A DNA stretch of 64,000 bases from Diphasiastrum complanatum (Eukaryota > Streptophyta > Lycopodiopsida > Lycopodiales > Lycopodiaceae). Under the pieces are notes generated by a model, which ran no database searches, was not told where the DNA came from, and saw only the letters and a program-made list of their open reading frames with translations. Below are positions 1-10,704 of the stretch, in pieces. The translations under genes were made by a program, and so were the position numbers. The stretch spans positions 18,496,668 to 18,560,667 of the forward strand of contig CM055111.1 of NCBI GenBank assembly GCA_029204225.1. Direction: 5' to 3'. The stretch's first letter is position 1. The number at the start of each line of letters is the position of its first letter.

Positions 1-983
1 TGAAGAAACTTCAACCTTCAAGAAAATTCGGACCCAACTCCAGTTTCAAAGTGAAGGTTTTCAAAGAAGTTGAAGTTCACTTTGCCCTTCAAGCCCCTTT
101 ATTTGAAGTTTAAAATGGTTCCAAAGCAATCCAATGGCTATCTTGGATCCAACGATTCACGTTGCTCCTCAGGCCCTTTAATCAACACCATCCATCACGA
201 TGGAATTCAATTCTATGGCTCTTAATCCTTATGGGCATCGATGGACCTCCACACAGCCGGTAGGCACCTTCGGACACTAAATACCACTTGAGTGAGGGCA
301 TGCGACTGGCCCGCGATCTGTCTCCACCTTCTCTGCACGGCCGCCCTTCCCAGCCTGTTTCTAGCTTGATCAAACTACTTTTTAGACCAATTTGAGCGTG
401 GTCCCTTGTCATTCTAGAAACTTGATTTAAAAACACTTTCCAATGGTTGATTTCGGGGGGGGGGTTCACCCTTCGAGGACATTCACCTTTCCTAGGGTGG
501 AATGCCCCAAGGAGGCATCCTTCCCGACCATAATTTTTGTTTTTATTTATTTTTTTCAATGTTCCTTTTGTCGTAAAAAAAATTTTACCTACACCTTTCG
601 AGCGGAAGGTGCATGCAATAAGGCAAAATTTGGTGCACGTAAAAAGATTTTGCCATAATTTTGCTCCCACAAATTCTGTCGTAAAGGCAACACCATTCTC
701 TTTATTAAAAAGTTAAAACTGAGATTAAGATAAAAGAAAGAGGTGGTTTCACATAATCCACTGCACTTTTTTTTATGTAGATTGGAGTTTTCGCATTGAT
801 AGATTGGTAAAAGAAGGGCCTTCCCCTTTCATTCTTATTTTGAGTTCTGAACATGTGGGCCCGTAGAATAGAATTTGTAAATAGTTCACCAAGTTTACAC
901 ATAAAGTACAAGGCCCTTACATCTCAACAATATAACAACCAAGGTTTGAGTATTTGTGGGCTTGACCACAATAAGCAACTATA
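1..983. other. Unassigned leading region, no supported gene
   Basis: No reading frame here resembles a protein family I know. The longest open stretch, on the minus strand at 182-670, has no recognisable domain and covers a G-run near 457-467 and A/T runs near 548-585. The last five bases (TCCAA, 984-988) are the left target-site copy of the copia insertion that follows. Confidence 0.4.
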
Positions 984-988
984 TCCAA

Positions 989-1643
989 TGTGAAAATTGT
1001 CAACATTTCCTAGCTAGTTTGAGGCCTAAATTGGCTAAAATTGTAAATAGTTTTGGTTCTGGAGTTTCACACGTGTGAACCAGGCCACAATGTTTTTATT
1101 TACTGTATTTTTTCAGTATGATGAAGTGTCAAACTTCATACCCTTCAAAATGAGACCATTTTGATGTATTTTGGTCATATAAGCCATTTTTAGCTATTTT
1201 TCCTATATAGGGAATATCTAGGGTCAAGTACCTTCTAGAGAGAGGAGAGAGAGTCATCTTCCTCATCCATAAATAGTAGGGAAGTCGTGGAGAACAGGTT
1301 GGAGAAACCTTTTGTATGCTTCATTGAGATCAATAGATCATTGTCATTGTTTCTTCCTCCATTGAGAGCATTGTTGTGTGTATTGTCTTCAAGCTATTGT
1401 GTATGATCTTAGGTGCTTTCCAAAAGTGATAGGATGATGTATTATGGACTGTATAATGCTATTTTGGGCCGCACTTGATGTTTATGGAAGTTTCCATTTG
1501 TGGTAAATGCTTTTTGATCAAGTTCTTTGCATTCTAGGTAGCATAGAATGTGTTGCCAATTCCTAGCTTATGTAGTTTGGAGTGCAAGCATTCAAGCCAA
1601 TGATCTTGGAGTTTAGATCCACTTAGGATCTGTATTTTTCACA
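989..1643 (+). repeat. 5' LTR of the young copia element
   Basis: Starts TG and ends CA, with a matching copy at 6764-7418. A TATA-like box (ccataaatag, 1267-1276) lies about two-fifths of the way in and is the likely promoter for the genomic RNA. A short palindrome, tttcacacgtgtgaa, lies near 1066-1080. The primer site follows immediately. Confidence 0.95.
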
Positions 1644-1656
1644 TGGTATCAGAGCT
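1644..1656 (+). promoter_or_regulatory. Primer-binding site, initiator-tRNA type
   Basis: The bases tggtatcagagct directly follow the LTR's terminal CA. This is the standard plant Ty1-copia primer site complementary to initiator methionine tRNA and fixes the LTR boundary. Confidence 0.93.
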
Positions 1657-2815
1657 GGTTGGCTTCTATTTACAGTAAGTTTTCCATTTTTGGTGATATT
1701 TGGATGTTTGATCAAGTTCTAGCATGATTTTGCATTGCTTTGTTGATCAAATCTTACTAACCTTTGTTTTGTGAGTTGAACTTGTGGATCAAAAGCATAT
1801 TTCAGGTCTATTGAAGATCAGAGGCTGAAAAGAAACTATTTTGGATCAGATCATAACACCTAATCATTTGTTATTGTGAGGCTTGTGCATATTCAATACT
1901 AACAATGTTCTTTTCAATCCTATTGTTGACAATCTCCATTCTTGGATGAACACTCTCCTTAAGTGGATGAAACTTCTCCTTAAGTGGATGACAAATGCTC
2001 TTTTGAGTGAGTTGTAATTCTCCTAAAGGCTGAGCAAAGCTCCCATTTGGATGAAAGATCCCCTTTTTTGGGTGAACATATTGCAAGCTCCATTGTGAAG
2101 AGCATATTGTAAAGATTGTCATCAATTTTGGCATAAATTTTGGTGTACTTTGTTGAGCATGTAAGTAACTCTCCTTATGTAATTTGATTGGAGCATTTGC
2201 TGGAAGGTGTTAACCATTATGCAAGTGTGTTTTCAGGTTCTTAACAGGTTGAGGAACATTCTCATGTGAAGTGATCTTAGATCTACATCTAAACACCAAG
2301 ATTTGACAAGATAGTGAAGCTAGTCTTGTGATTCACTAAGTGTGCTCATTCATTCGCCTCTAAATCTTGTATTTATCACTTGCTGGAGTTTATAAACTTT
2401 TAGAAGTGTGGTTTACATGTGGTTTTACAGGTTGAATCAATATCTTAGTGTGTTGATCATATGTTGATCAAGTTTGTTCATTACTAGGTAATCTTGGCAT
2501 CCTAGTTTTGGGTATTTTCTAAGAATGCAAGTAACTCTTCACACCATAACTTGATTTGGTCACTTGCTGGAAAGTTTGAGAGCTTAAGCAAGAGTGTGTT
2601 CAGGTTGGTTTGATTTTGTAATCCATTCTTAGTGTGTGCAAAGTGTTGCATGTGTTTCAATCTTCCTTTCTATGCTTGGAAACCATCTAGGTTCAAGATA
2701 GAAGTGTTTTAGGGTCCTAAATCTTCATAGATCTCTTTATCTATCATTTGTTGAGAGAAAAGTGAGTGCTAAGTGCTTTAGGACAAAACCTAAAAGTTGA
2801 AGAAACATTAGAATC
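1657..2815 (+). other. Long copia 5' leader
   Basis: About 1.16 kb separates the primer site from the gag start. The leader contains short direct repeats of a ccttaagtggatga motif around 1950-1990 and degenerate repeats of 'gatcaagtt' and 'cttgctgga'. I see no protein-coding potential on the plus strand. A minus-strand open frame at 1871-2134 is simply this short repeat read in reverse. Confidence 0.6.
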
Positions 2816-3862
2816 ATGGCTTCCAATGGTGGGATCATGCTAGAGTCTAGTGAAAGGTTGAGTTCATCAAACTACTCTACTTGGAAAGTGAGGATGGAGT
2901 CCTTACTTGAGTTGAATGAACTCATGGACATAGTTGCAGAAATTGAAGAGAGACCTCTCACACTTCAAGAGCAACAAAGGTTTGATAAGAAGGCCAAAAG
3001 GGCTCTTCATATCATTAAAATGAATGTTACAAATGAACTTCTCAAGGAAGTTGGAAAGTGTCAAAGTGCAAGTGAGGCATGGAATGCCTTAAAGAAGCTC
3101 TTTGAATCAAAGTCCACATCTAGGGTATTGACCCTAAGGAGACAAATATTTTCTAGTAGGCAAAGAGAGGGTGAAAGTGCTCATGCATTTATCTTGAGAG
3201 TTAAGTCCCTAAGTGATGATTTAGCATGCATTGATGAGAACATAAAAGATGGTGAAATAGTCCAAGTTATGTTGAATGGTTTGCTAAATGAACATGCTAA
3301 CCTTGTGCAAAGTTTTGCCATTCAAAGAGTCTTGCCAAGTGTGGTTGACTTGCAAGAAATCTTATTGGCTGAAGAACATAGGTTGCAATCAAAGCTTGAT
3401 GGTGCATCCTTGCAAGGTGGAGGTGAAGAGGCTTTCTTCACAAAAGGCAAATTCAAGGGCAAAGGTAAAGGCAAAGGGAAATGGTCCAAAGGTGGTAACT
3501 TTGATCATGATGATCACTCTTCCTCTTCCTCTTCTACTAAGAACAATAAGTCAAAGTTCAAGTGCTTTTATTGTGGGATAAAAGGTCATTTTGCAAATGA
3601 ATGTTATAAGAAGAAAAGAGAGCAAGGAGAGAGGCAAGGAAATCTTACAATAGATGAGGAAGAACATAACACATGTGAATCACTTGTTATGACTTCAAGT
3701 TTGTTAGCCAACATAGATGATAATGATCCTTGGTGGATTGATAGTGGAGCCTCATCTCACATGCAAGACATAAGGAATACTTTACATCCTTATTGTCTTA
3801 TGAGGGAGAAGGTAACATCATCTACACTGCAAATGATGGTCAATGTGACATCAAAGGCATAG
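2816..3862 (+). CDS. gag: Copia Gag with start of protease
   Basis: The 348-residue frame starts with MASNGG and carries the UBN2-like Gag body typical of plant copia (NYSTWKVRMESLL near residue 20, and SRVLTLRRQI near 104). A lysine/glycine-rich stretch sits at about residues 205-230. A CCHC zinc knuckle lies at residues 250-263 (CFYCGIKGHFANEC), which binds RNA in the particle. The frame then enters the protease, with its DSGASS catalytic motif at residue 309. After DSGASSHMQDIRN the reading frame is lost: the last ~25 residues look unrelated to protease, while the adjacent frame continues the family sequence. The break lies near 3779-3784, and the related relic at 30.3-31.5 kb has no break at that spot. 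Gag itself is intact. The start is the first ATG after the leader and suits the family. Confidence 0.93.
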   Translation: MASNGGIMLESSERLSSSNYSTWKVRMESLLELNELMDIVAEIEERPLTLQEQQRFDKKAKRALHIIKMNVTNELLKEVGKCQSASEAWNALKKLFESKSTSRVLTLRRQIFSSRQREGESAHAFILRVKSLSDDLACIDENIKDGEIVQVMLNGLLNEHANLVQSFAIQRVLPSVVDLQEILLAEEHRLQSKLDGASLQGGGEEAFFTKGKFKGKGKGKGKWSKGGNFDHDDHSSSSSSTKNNKSKFKCFYCGIKGHFANECYKKKREQGERQGNLTIDEEEHNTCESLVMTSSLLANIDDNDPWWIDSGASSHMQDIRNTLHPYCLMREKVTSSTLQMMVNVTSKA

Positions 3863-6768
3863 GCACTATTCCTATTTCCCTTTCAACAAATAGGAAAGCA
3901 AATCTTGAAAATGTTTTGTACATTCCTTCAATCACTAAGAATTTGCTTAGTGTAAGTCAAATGATTGACAAAGGACTTGATGTGGAGTTCATTGGAGATG
4001 CATGTTTGATAAGTAAATGTGGATCCTTGATTGCTCAAGGTAGGAGGCATGGTAAACTTTTCAAGCTTGATGCATGTGTGATCTCTAATCATGAAGGATG
4101 TATGGCTAGGGAGCAATTGACAAACCAAGAAGTTTGGCACAAGAGGTTGGGCCATCCCAACTTCAAATCTTTGGAGGTAATGGCAAAGAAAGAGCTTGTT
4201 CTTGGTCTCCCTAAAAGTCTTGTTGCAAACAATAGTGTTTGTGAACATTGTGCCTTGTCCAAATCTCATAGACTTGCTTATTCTAGATCTAATTCTAGAT
4301 CTAAAGAAGCTTTTCAACTTGTGCATTCTGATATTCATTCTTCTAGTACAACTAGCAATGGTGGGGAAAAGATGTATGCAACTTTCATTGATGACTTTAG
4401 TAGGTATACTTGGATCTATCTTCTTAAAAGTAAGGATGAAGTGTTTGCTGCATTTGTCAAGTTCAAGAATGAAATGGAAAACCAATTCAATACAAAGATC
4501 AAATGCTTAAGATCTGATAATGGAGGGGAATACACCTCAAATAGGTTCAAAGACTTTTGTATAGCACATGGGATTAAGAGGGAGATGTCTAGTCCTAGGA
4601 CTCCACAACAGAATGGAGTGGCCGAGAGGAAGAATAGAACCCTTTGTGAATGTGCCAAGGCAATGAGACTACATGCTAATCTTGCTAAGTCTTTTTGGGG
4701 GGAAGCTTTAGCATGTGCTAACTATCTATGTAATAGATGGACAAGTGCTTCCTTGGATGGTAAAACTCCTCATGAGGTTCTTTATGGTAGAAGGCCGAGT
4801 GTCAAGCATTGTAGGATCTTTGGATGTACATGTTTTGTCAATATCACACTTGATGATAGAACTAAAGAAGATCCTTCATCAAAGAAGGGTGTGTTTGTTG
4901 GCTATAGTGAAGTAAGCAAGGCTTACAAAGTGTACATTCCTTCTACAAAGAAAGTTGTCATAAGTAGGGATGTCATCTTTCATGAAGATAATGTTTCCAA
5001 TGTTGTTGATGTTGATGTTGATGTGCCTACTAATCATCATGATGTGCAAGATGTCTTGGATGAAGATGGAGATGCCACTCCAAAGCAAACTTCAAGGAAG
5101 ACTCAAAGGCAAAGGGCTAAGCCATCAAGGCTAACCTATGATGAAAAAGGAAAGCAAGTGGTGGACAACTCTAACTTTGCTTTTCTTACCTCTTTTGATG
5201 AACCAACTTGTGTAGGTGAAGCAATTCAAAAGAAGGAATGGATCCAAGCCATGGATCATGAGCATCAAGCACTCATCAAAAGCAACACATGGAGGTTGGT
5301 AAAGCTTCCAAAGGACAAGAAGGCAATTGGTTGTAAGTGGATCTTCAAGATCAAGACAAATCAAGATGGATCAATCAACAAGTACAAGGCAAGGTTGGTG
5401 GCAAAGGGGTATGCTCAAGAATATGGTATTGACTATGATGAGACCTTTGCACCCGTGGCAAAGATGGTAACTATTCGAATCCTAATCTCTCTTGCAACTC
5501 TTTATGATTGGGATATGTGGCAAATGGATGTTACTAATGCCTTCTTGAATGGTGATCTTGAAGAAGATATTTACATGGAGCAACCCGAGGGCTATGTTTC
5601 ACATGATGAGCCTAATCATGTGTGCTATCTCCAAAAGAGTTTGTATGGGCTAAAGCAAGCACCAAGGAGTTGGTATGCTAAGCTCAATTCCTTCTTACTT
5701 TCTCAAAACTTTGTTATAAGTGAGTATGATCATTCTCTCTACTTTAGATTGAATGAAAATGATATCACTTTACTTTTGATCTATGTTGATGACATTATCT
5801 TAAGTGGTGGTAACAATCTAGATATAGATGAAATCAAGATGGCACTCAAAAGAGAGTTTGAAATTCAAGATCTTGGTAAACTTCATTATATCTTAGGAAT
5901 AGAGATTATTAGAACTTCTAAATCTACATTCATATGTCAAGAAAAGTATGTTAACTCTATTCTAAAAAGGTTTCATATGAAAGATTGTAAAGTTGTTTCT
6001 ACTCCTATGGAATCAAATGTAAAGCTAACTACAAGAAGTAATGAAAGATCCTTCAAGGACATTACTCTCTATAGAAAGCTAATAGGATCTCTTATATGGT
6101 TAACCATCACAAGACCTGATCTAAGCTTTGTGGTTGGTAAACTAAGTCAATTTATGCAAGATCCTAGTGAGGCTCATTGGAAGCTAGGAAAGAGAGTACT
6201 TAGATACATCTCGGGATCTAGAGATTTTGGCATCTTGTATGGAGGTACTACACCTAACCTTTGTGGATTTTCAGATTCAGATTTTGCAGGTGATCAAATG
6301 GATAGGAAGTCAACAAGTGCCTTTGCAATCTATCTTGGAGATGGAGTGGTCTCATGGCTATCAAAGAAGCAACCAACTATCTCTCTATCTTCCACCGAAG
6401 CCGAGTACAAGGCATTAACAACATGCACCAAGGAGATTCTTTGGATCAAGAGGATGTTATTGGATCTTCACTTGCTGGAACCAGAGAAGACTCCAATCAT
6501 ACTTTGTGATAACCTTTCAGCCCAAAGCTTGGCAAGCAATCCTGTTTTTCATGCAAGGAGCAAGCACATTGAGATTGCTCACCATTTTGTGAGAGATCAA
6601 GTCATTGCCAAAGAGGTGGAGCTTCAACATGTCTCTTCAAAGGAGTGTGTGGCTGATATCTTCACCAAACCATTGGGAAAGGACCTATATTTAATGCATA
6701 GATCTAATCTTGGAATGTGCTCAAAGACTATGTTGAAACTAGCATCCAATATTGAAGAGGGAGTGTGA
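3793..6768 (+). CDS. pol: Copia Pol: protease tail, integrase, RT, RNase H
   Basis: A 991-residue open frame in frame +1 relative to gag. Its first ATG is not a true start; it is the remainder of a Gag-Pol frame. Protease remainder is at residues 1-60. The integrase HHCC finger is H116, H121, C150 and C153. The DDE core is D180 (VHSD), D242 (RSDNGGE) and E278 (VAERKNR), with 35 residues between the last two. The linker with KPSRLTYDEKGKQ follows. RT has KARLVAKGYAQ at 532, catalytic D579 (QMDV) and YVDD at 664-667. RNase H includes FSDSDFAGDQMDRKSTSAF and LSSTEAEY. The tail ends HIEIAHHFVRDQV...ADIFTKPL. All catalytic residues I can check are present. The stop codon lies just inside the 3' LTR. 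Confidence 0.95.
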   Translation: MSYEGEGNIIYTANDGQCDIKGIGTIPISLSTNRKANLENVLYIPSITKNLLSVSQMIDKGLDVEFIGDACLISKCGSLIAQGRRHGKLFKLDACVISNHEGCMAREQLTNQEVWHKRLGHPNFKSLEVMAKKELVLGLPKSLVANNSVCEHCALSKSHRLAYSRSNSRSKEAFQLVHSDIHSSSTTSNGGEKMYATFIDDFSRYTWIYLLKSKDEVFAAFVKFKNEMENQFNTKIKCLRSDNGGEYTSNRFKDFCIAHGIKREMSSPRTPQQNGVAERKNRTLCECAKAMRLHANLAKSFWGEALACANYLCNRWTSASLDGKTPHEVLYGRRPSVKHCRIFGCTCFVNITLDDRTKEDPSSKKGVFVGYSEVSKAYKVYIPSTKKVVISRDVIFHEDNVSNVVDVDVDVPTNHHDVQDVLDEDGDATPKQTSRKTQRQRAKPSRLTYDEKGKQVVDNSNFAFLTSFDEPTCVGEAIQKKEWIQAMDHEHQALIKSNTWRLVKLPKDKKAIGCKWIFKIKTNQDGSINKYKARLVAKGYAQEYGIDYDETFAPVAKMVTIRILISLATLYDWDMWQMDVTNAFLNGDLEEDIYMEQPEGYVSHDEPNHVCYLQKSLYGLKQAPRSWYAKLNSFLLSQNFVISEYDHSLYFRLNENDITLLLIYVDDIILSGGNNLDIDEIKMALKREFEIQDLGKLHYILGIEIIRTSKSTFICQEKYVNSILKRFHMKDCKVVSTPMESNVKLTTRSNERSFKDITLYRKLIGSLIWLTITRPDLSFVVGKLSQFMQDPSEAHWKLGKRVLRYISGSRDFGILYGGTTPNLCGFSDSDFAGDQMDRKSTSAFAIYLGDGVVSWLSKKQPTISLSSTEAEYKALTTCTKEILWIKRMLLDLHLLEPEKTPIILCDNLSAQSLASNPVFHARSKHIEIAHHFVRDQVIAKEVELQHVSSKECVADIFTKPLGKDLYLMHRSNLGMCSKTMLKLASNIEEGV
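6752..6763 (+). promoter_or_regulatory. Polypurine tract
   Basis: The purine-rich run ttgaagagggag ends exactly where the 3' LTR begins, as expected for priming of plus-strand DNA. Confidence 0.85.
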
Positions 6769-7418
6769 AAATTGTCAACATTTCCTAGCTAGTTTGAGGC
6801 CTAAATTGGCTAAAATTGTAAATAGTTTTGGTTCTGGAGTTTCACACGTGTGAACCAGGCCACAATGTTTTTATTTACTGTATTTTTTCAGTATGATGAA
6901 GTGTCAAACTTCATACACTTCAAAATGAGACCATTTTGATGTATTTTGGTCATATAAGCCATTTTTAGCTATTTTTCCTATATAGGGAATATCTAGGGTC
7001 AAGTACCTTCTAGAGAGAGGAGAGAGAGTCATATTCCTCATCCATAAATAGTAGGGAAGTCGTGGAGAACAGGTTGGAGAAACCTTTTGTATGCTTCATT
7101 GAGATCAATAGATCATTGTCATTGTTTCTTCCTCCATTGAGAGCATTGTTGTGTGTATTGTCTTCAAGCTATTGTGTATGATCTTAGGTGCTTTCCAAAA
7201 GTGATAGGCTGATGTATTATGGACTGTATAATGCTATTTTGGGCCGCACTTGATGTTTATGGAAGTTTCCATTTGTGGTAAATGCTTTTTGATCAAGTTC
7301 TTTGCATTCTAGGTAGCATAGAATGTGTTGCCAATTCCTAGCTTATGTAGTTTGGAGTGCAAGCATTCAAGCCAATGATCTTGGAGTTTAGATCCACTTA
7401 GGATCTGTATTTTTCACA
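6764..7418 (+). repeat. 3' LTR of the young copia element
   Basis: Same 655-bp length as the 5' LTR, with three mismatches seen by eye (about 99.5% identity). It is followed directly by TCCAA, the right target-site copy. Confidence 0.95.
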
Positions 7419-7511
7419 TCCAACTCTCACCACTATGAACTTTCTTTTTAGCAAGAAAAAGATTGGATGTTTAGTAGCCCGCTGGAAGAGCCTGTGCTTG
7501 TGAAAGAAGTC

Positions 7512-7867
7512 AAGTTGCTTACCTTTTTCATCATAAGTGAGTCTTAAAGGTTGTTGCCTTTGCCTTGATGTCCTCCTTGGCTTTTGATTTGCAGTAGGCT
7601 CTTCAACATCAACATCCCAAGTATCATCAAGAATGTTAGATCCAACATACACACCACCACTTGAAGATACTTTTGGAAAGTTTCCCTCATAAAAAATGAC
7701 ATCTCTTCCAATGACCACTTTCTTAGTTGAAGGAATCAAATCTTTGTAAGCCTTGCTCACCTCACTTTAACCAACAAAAATACCGTTTCTTGAAGATGGA
7801 TCCTCCTTTGTCCTATCATCAAGAGTGATATTGATATAGCAAATGCATCCAAAAGTTTTACGAACCT
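7512..7867 (-). pseudogene. Copia relic: end of integrase and RT linker
   Basis: Read on the minus strand this encodes a decayed form of the segment between integrase and RT. It has LDDRTKEDPSS, an in-frame stop in the GYSE region, SKAYK, PSTKKVVIGRDVIF, then PLRLTYDEKGKQ. It matches residues ~352-455 of the neighbouring young copia Pol but is clearly diverged and belongs to an older insertion in the opposite direction. Homology stops near 7867 and near 7512, so it is truncated on both sides, and no LTR is attached. Confidence 0.85.
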
Positions 7868-8885
7868 GAACGCAATAAGAAGATTGATTGATTCAGTATG
7901 AAAACGAAACATATGTAAATGAGTACAACAAGTGTGGATCGAAGCTGCGTACTCTAAGCTATCTCTGAGTGACTTTCGAATTTCAAAAGTATCGGTGCAA
8001 GCAACATATGGCATTCTTCCTCCTCGTTTCTAAATTCTACATAACGATATGCAAAATTTGCACATATGGGACTCAATTGTTCCTGATAGAAGACTGTCTT
8101 GAACTTAATACTTTCTCATGACAACCTAGTTTCCCCAATTAGAATATTGGACTAGAATATATTGCATAAGATGCTACATTGATAATTTGTCTCCATGTCA
8201 TTACAACAACTGTCATGAACAACATGAAGACGATACGAGAATTGTCCGAGTGCCAAAATCAGGAGGCCAGCATTGATATTACTTATGCTAATGAGAAAAT
8301 CTCCCAATGCATTTCAAAAATTGATGTTTACCCCACATTGCAAGCAGAAAGATTCTTAGATGCCCTTCAAATGAAATTGACTTCTGAGCTCGTATAGAAT
8401 TTGCCAAAGCGCAAGACTTAAATTCTTCAGAAAACTTTTGAGGTGGTAGGAATTGATCCCAAACTTCTTTAGGATCAAATTCCGTACTGTTCCCACATCA
8501 TTAGAGGAGTTCTAAATCCAAAAAAGACCCTTTGCAAAGATTATTTTTATATTTTTTCTTAAATTTTTCTTAAAAATGGACCAATCAAAACACTCAAATT
8601 TGAAATCTATGTAATGTAACTTTTTTAGTCCACATTTTGATTCCATACTAAAAATGGCATAACTTTTCAGTGGTAAGTCCGAATTTAGCGGAGTTTGGTG
8701 CACTGGAAAGCACTCAACAAGGGCTTTCCAATGATATGTTAGATGACATACTTTTGAGCAACGATTGAAAAGTTATGGCAAGTCAAAAGTATTAGTGTTA
8801 TAATATTTTAATAATAAAAAAGGCATCTTGCCTGAATTCTTAAAGGGTCTTTTTGGAGCTCAAAACTTCTCTAATGGTGGGCACT
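7868..8885. other. Unassigned AT-rich stretch
   Basis: No family-level similarity found by eye. A 72-codon plus-strand open frame (8179-8397) continues for some codons beyond its stop (NLPKRKT...), so it may be a decayed coding remnant, but I cannot name it. Confidence 0.35.
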
Positions 8886-9141
8886 TTTGAACCAGCATTA
8901 AAGGCACTACATTCATTTGGTCACTGTAAATTCAATTTGTGAGCTGTTGGTGTAATTTTTGGTGGAAATACTAGGATAATCTACCAAGATCATTTGCCAT
9001 TGATTAGATTTGAATTTGTTTCATGGAATCTAATTAATCTAGATTGAGTTCAGGTTCTATTAAGGTTAAAAACAGGTCTTGAAAGTATACCAAGAAGGAA
9101 GAAAGAGATTAAGTCCATTTTTTGTCCAAAAATAGCCAAAA

Positions 9142-9490
9142 TTGGCAAGATTTGATTGTAAGTAGATTTCACATCATCTTATCTTCATTCCAACTTTGTG
9201 AGAGAGTGCTAGATTTGAGATTATAAGTCCATTTGTTGGATTAGAAATCTAATTTGAGTGAAACACTACAAGAAAGAGACCTTTGTGAGTTTCTAGAGAC
9301 AATCAAATCCATTTCTTGGCAAGATTTGTTTGAAAGTAGTTTTCACTTCATCTTATCTTCATTCCAGCTTTGTGAGGAGTGATAGAACTATGATTATAAG
9401 TCCATTTTTTGGATTAGAAATCAAATTTGAGTGAAACACTGCAAGTGTGAGACCTTTGTGAGTTTCAAGTCAATCAAATCTATTTCTTGT
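9142..9490 (+). repeat. Two-unit tandem duplication in copia leader
   Basis: Two imperfect copies of about 174 bp start at 9142 and 9316 (both 'ttggcaagattt...'), each running through 'cttcattccarctttgtgag' and 'gagacctttgtgagtttc'. The homologous leader on the minus strand at 52.88-53.1 kb has only one copy, so the duplication is specific to this insertion or its sublineage. Confidence 0.85.
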
Positions 9491-9510
9491 TTGTAGAAGT
9501 CACTAGTAAG

Positions 9511-10436
9511 ATGGCATCTGCTGGAGCATACCTTCTAGAAGCTAGTGAGAGATTGAATTCTACAAATTATGCTATTTGGAAGGTTAGGATGGAGTCACTC
9601 TTGGTGCTCCAAGACCTTTATGAGTCTTGATTGAAGATGAAGATGAACCTCTAGGTGCACAGGTGTTAGCTAGATACAAGGAGAGATCTAGGTCTGCACT
9701 TCATTGTGTGAAGATGAATGTGAGAAATGATTTGTTGAGGGAAGTATCATCATGTAAAAGTGCTAAAGAGGCTTGGGAGTCTTTAAAATCAATCTATGAA
9801 TCTACAACACTTCTAGAGTTCTTATGCTTAGAAATCAGATTTCGCAAAGCATGAGGAGAAGCAAGGAGAGTGCACAGGATTATGTGCTTAGAATCAAGTC
9901 TCTAAATAGGGAGCTGGCTTCCATTGGAGAGAAGATTCATGATGGAGAGCTTGTAAAAATTTTTCTTAATGGTCTAGGAGATGACTTTTCAAATTTGGTC
10001 CAAGTTTTGCCATCCAAGACACTTTGCCAACTATAGAAAAACTTCACAGTGTATTAGTGGCTGAAGAGTGTAGGATGCAAGGAAAGAATGAGTTCATTGT
10101 CTTTGCAGGATAGAGATGAGAAAGCCAATTTCTCATTCAAGGGCAAAAAGAAGACAATGGAAAGAAGAAGCATCCCAATGAGGCCAAAGAAGAGGATGAT
10201 GTATCAAGCTCAAAGGACAAGTCAAAGCAAAAATGCTTCTTTTGTGGAAAGAAGGGGCATTATGCATCCAAATGCTACAAGAAGCTAAGAAAGAGGAGGA
10301 CAAACAAGAGAACCTTGCATATGAAGAGGATGGAGATGAGGAGATCTCATCTTTGATGGCATCTACATCCACTCCAACAAGCAAAAGCAACTCAAAGGAC
10401 CTTGGTAGATTGATAGTGGGGCTAGCTCCCACATGA
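9511..10436 (+). pseudogene. gag: Family A copia gag, frameshifted
   Basis: The frame starts MASAGAYLLEASERLNS at 9511 and loses phase near 9628 ('LYES' then stop), again near 9815-9835 and again between 10030 and 10220. Segments in different frames give GAQVLARYKERSRSALHCVKMN, NQISQSMRRSKESAQDYVLRIK and a CCHC knuckle (CFFCGKKGHYASKC) at about 10229-10270. It ends next to the protease motif with a further frame change at ~10405-10410. The inverted copy at 52.38-52.87 kb lacks the first of these lesions, so at least that one arose in this copy. Confidence 0.88.
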
Positions 10437-10704
10437 CTTTCCAAAAGGACACATTCTCAACCTTACACTCTTTCAATGGTGCTAATAAATTTGTTTCTTT
10501 AGCAAATGATCAAGAATGTAAGATAGATAGTATTGGTATCATCTCATTAAGTCTAGGATCTAGCAAAATGATGGATCTAGACAATGTCCTTTTTGTACCA
10601 TCAATTACCAAGAGCTTGCTTAGTGTTGGACAACTAATAGATGATGTTTTAGATGTTCACTTCAAGCATGGAGTTTGTTCCATCGTGAAGAATTTGTTTG
10701 TTTA
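10413..10704 (+). pseudogene. Family A copia protease segment
   Basis: In one frame this gives the aspartic protease motif DSGASSHMTF, then ANDQECKIDSIGI and LDNVLFVPSITKSLLSVGQL, the usual copia protease-to-integrase run. It ends with a stop at about 10703, where the pol sequence changes frame. Confidence 0.85.

Larger units (their letters stand above)
989..7418 (+). mobile_element. Near-complete young Ty1-copia LTR retrotransposon
   Basis: A 6,430-bp element bounded by two 655-bp LTRs (989-1643 and 6764-7418) that begin TGTGAAAATTG and end TTTTCACA. The flanks are a perfect 5-bp target duplication, TCCAA at 984-988 and 7419-7423. In reading order it has LTR, tRNA primer site, a long leader, gag with zinc knuckle, protease, integrase, reverse transcriptase, RNase H, polypurine tract and LTR, which is the Ty1-copia order (integrase before RT). 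I count three LTR mismatches: the bases inside catac(c/a)cttc, gtcat(c/a)ttcc and atagg(a/c)tgat. This implies recent insertion. The only coding lesion I see is a one-base frameshift in the protease near 3779-3784. Without a working Gag-Pol fusion the copy would need help in trans. Confidence 0.95.

Noticed and set aside
182-670. 162-codon minus-strand open frame near the left end
   Set aside because: No recognisable domain, contains homopolymer-derived residues and has no neighbours that support a gene.
3928-4485. 185-codon minus-strand open frame inside copia pol
   Set aside because: Antisense shadow of the integrase region, with no motif of its own.
9266-9282. cactacaagaaagag resembles a CACTA transposon terminus
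   Set aside because: It lies inside the copia leader; the tandem copy and the inverted copy at ~52.95 kb carry changed versions (cactgcaag, cactacaagtgtg), so it is ordinary leader sequence.
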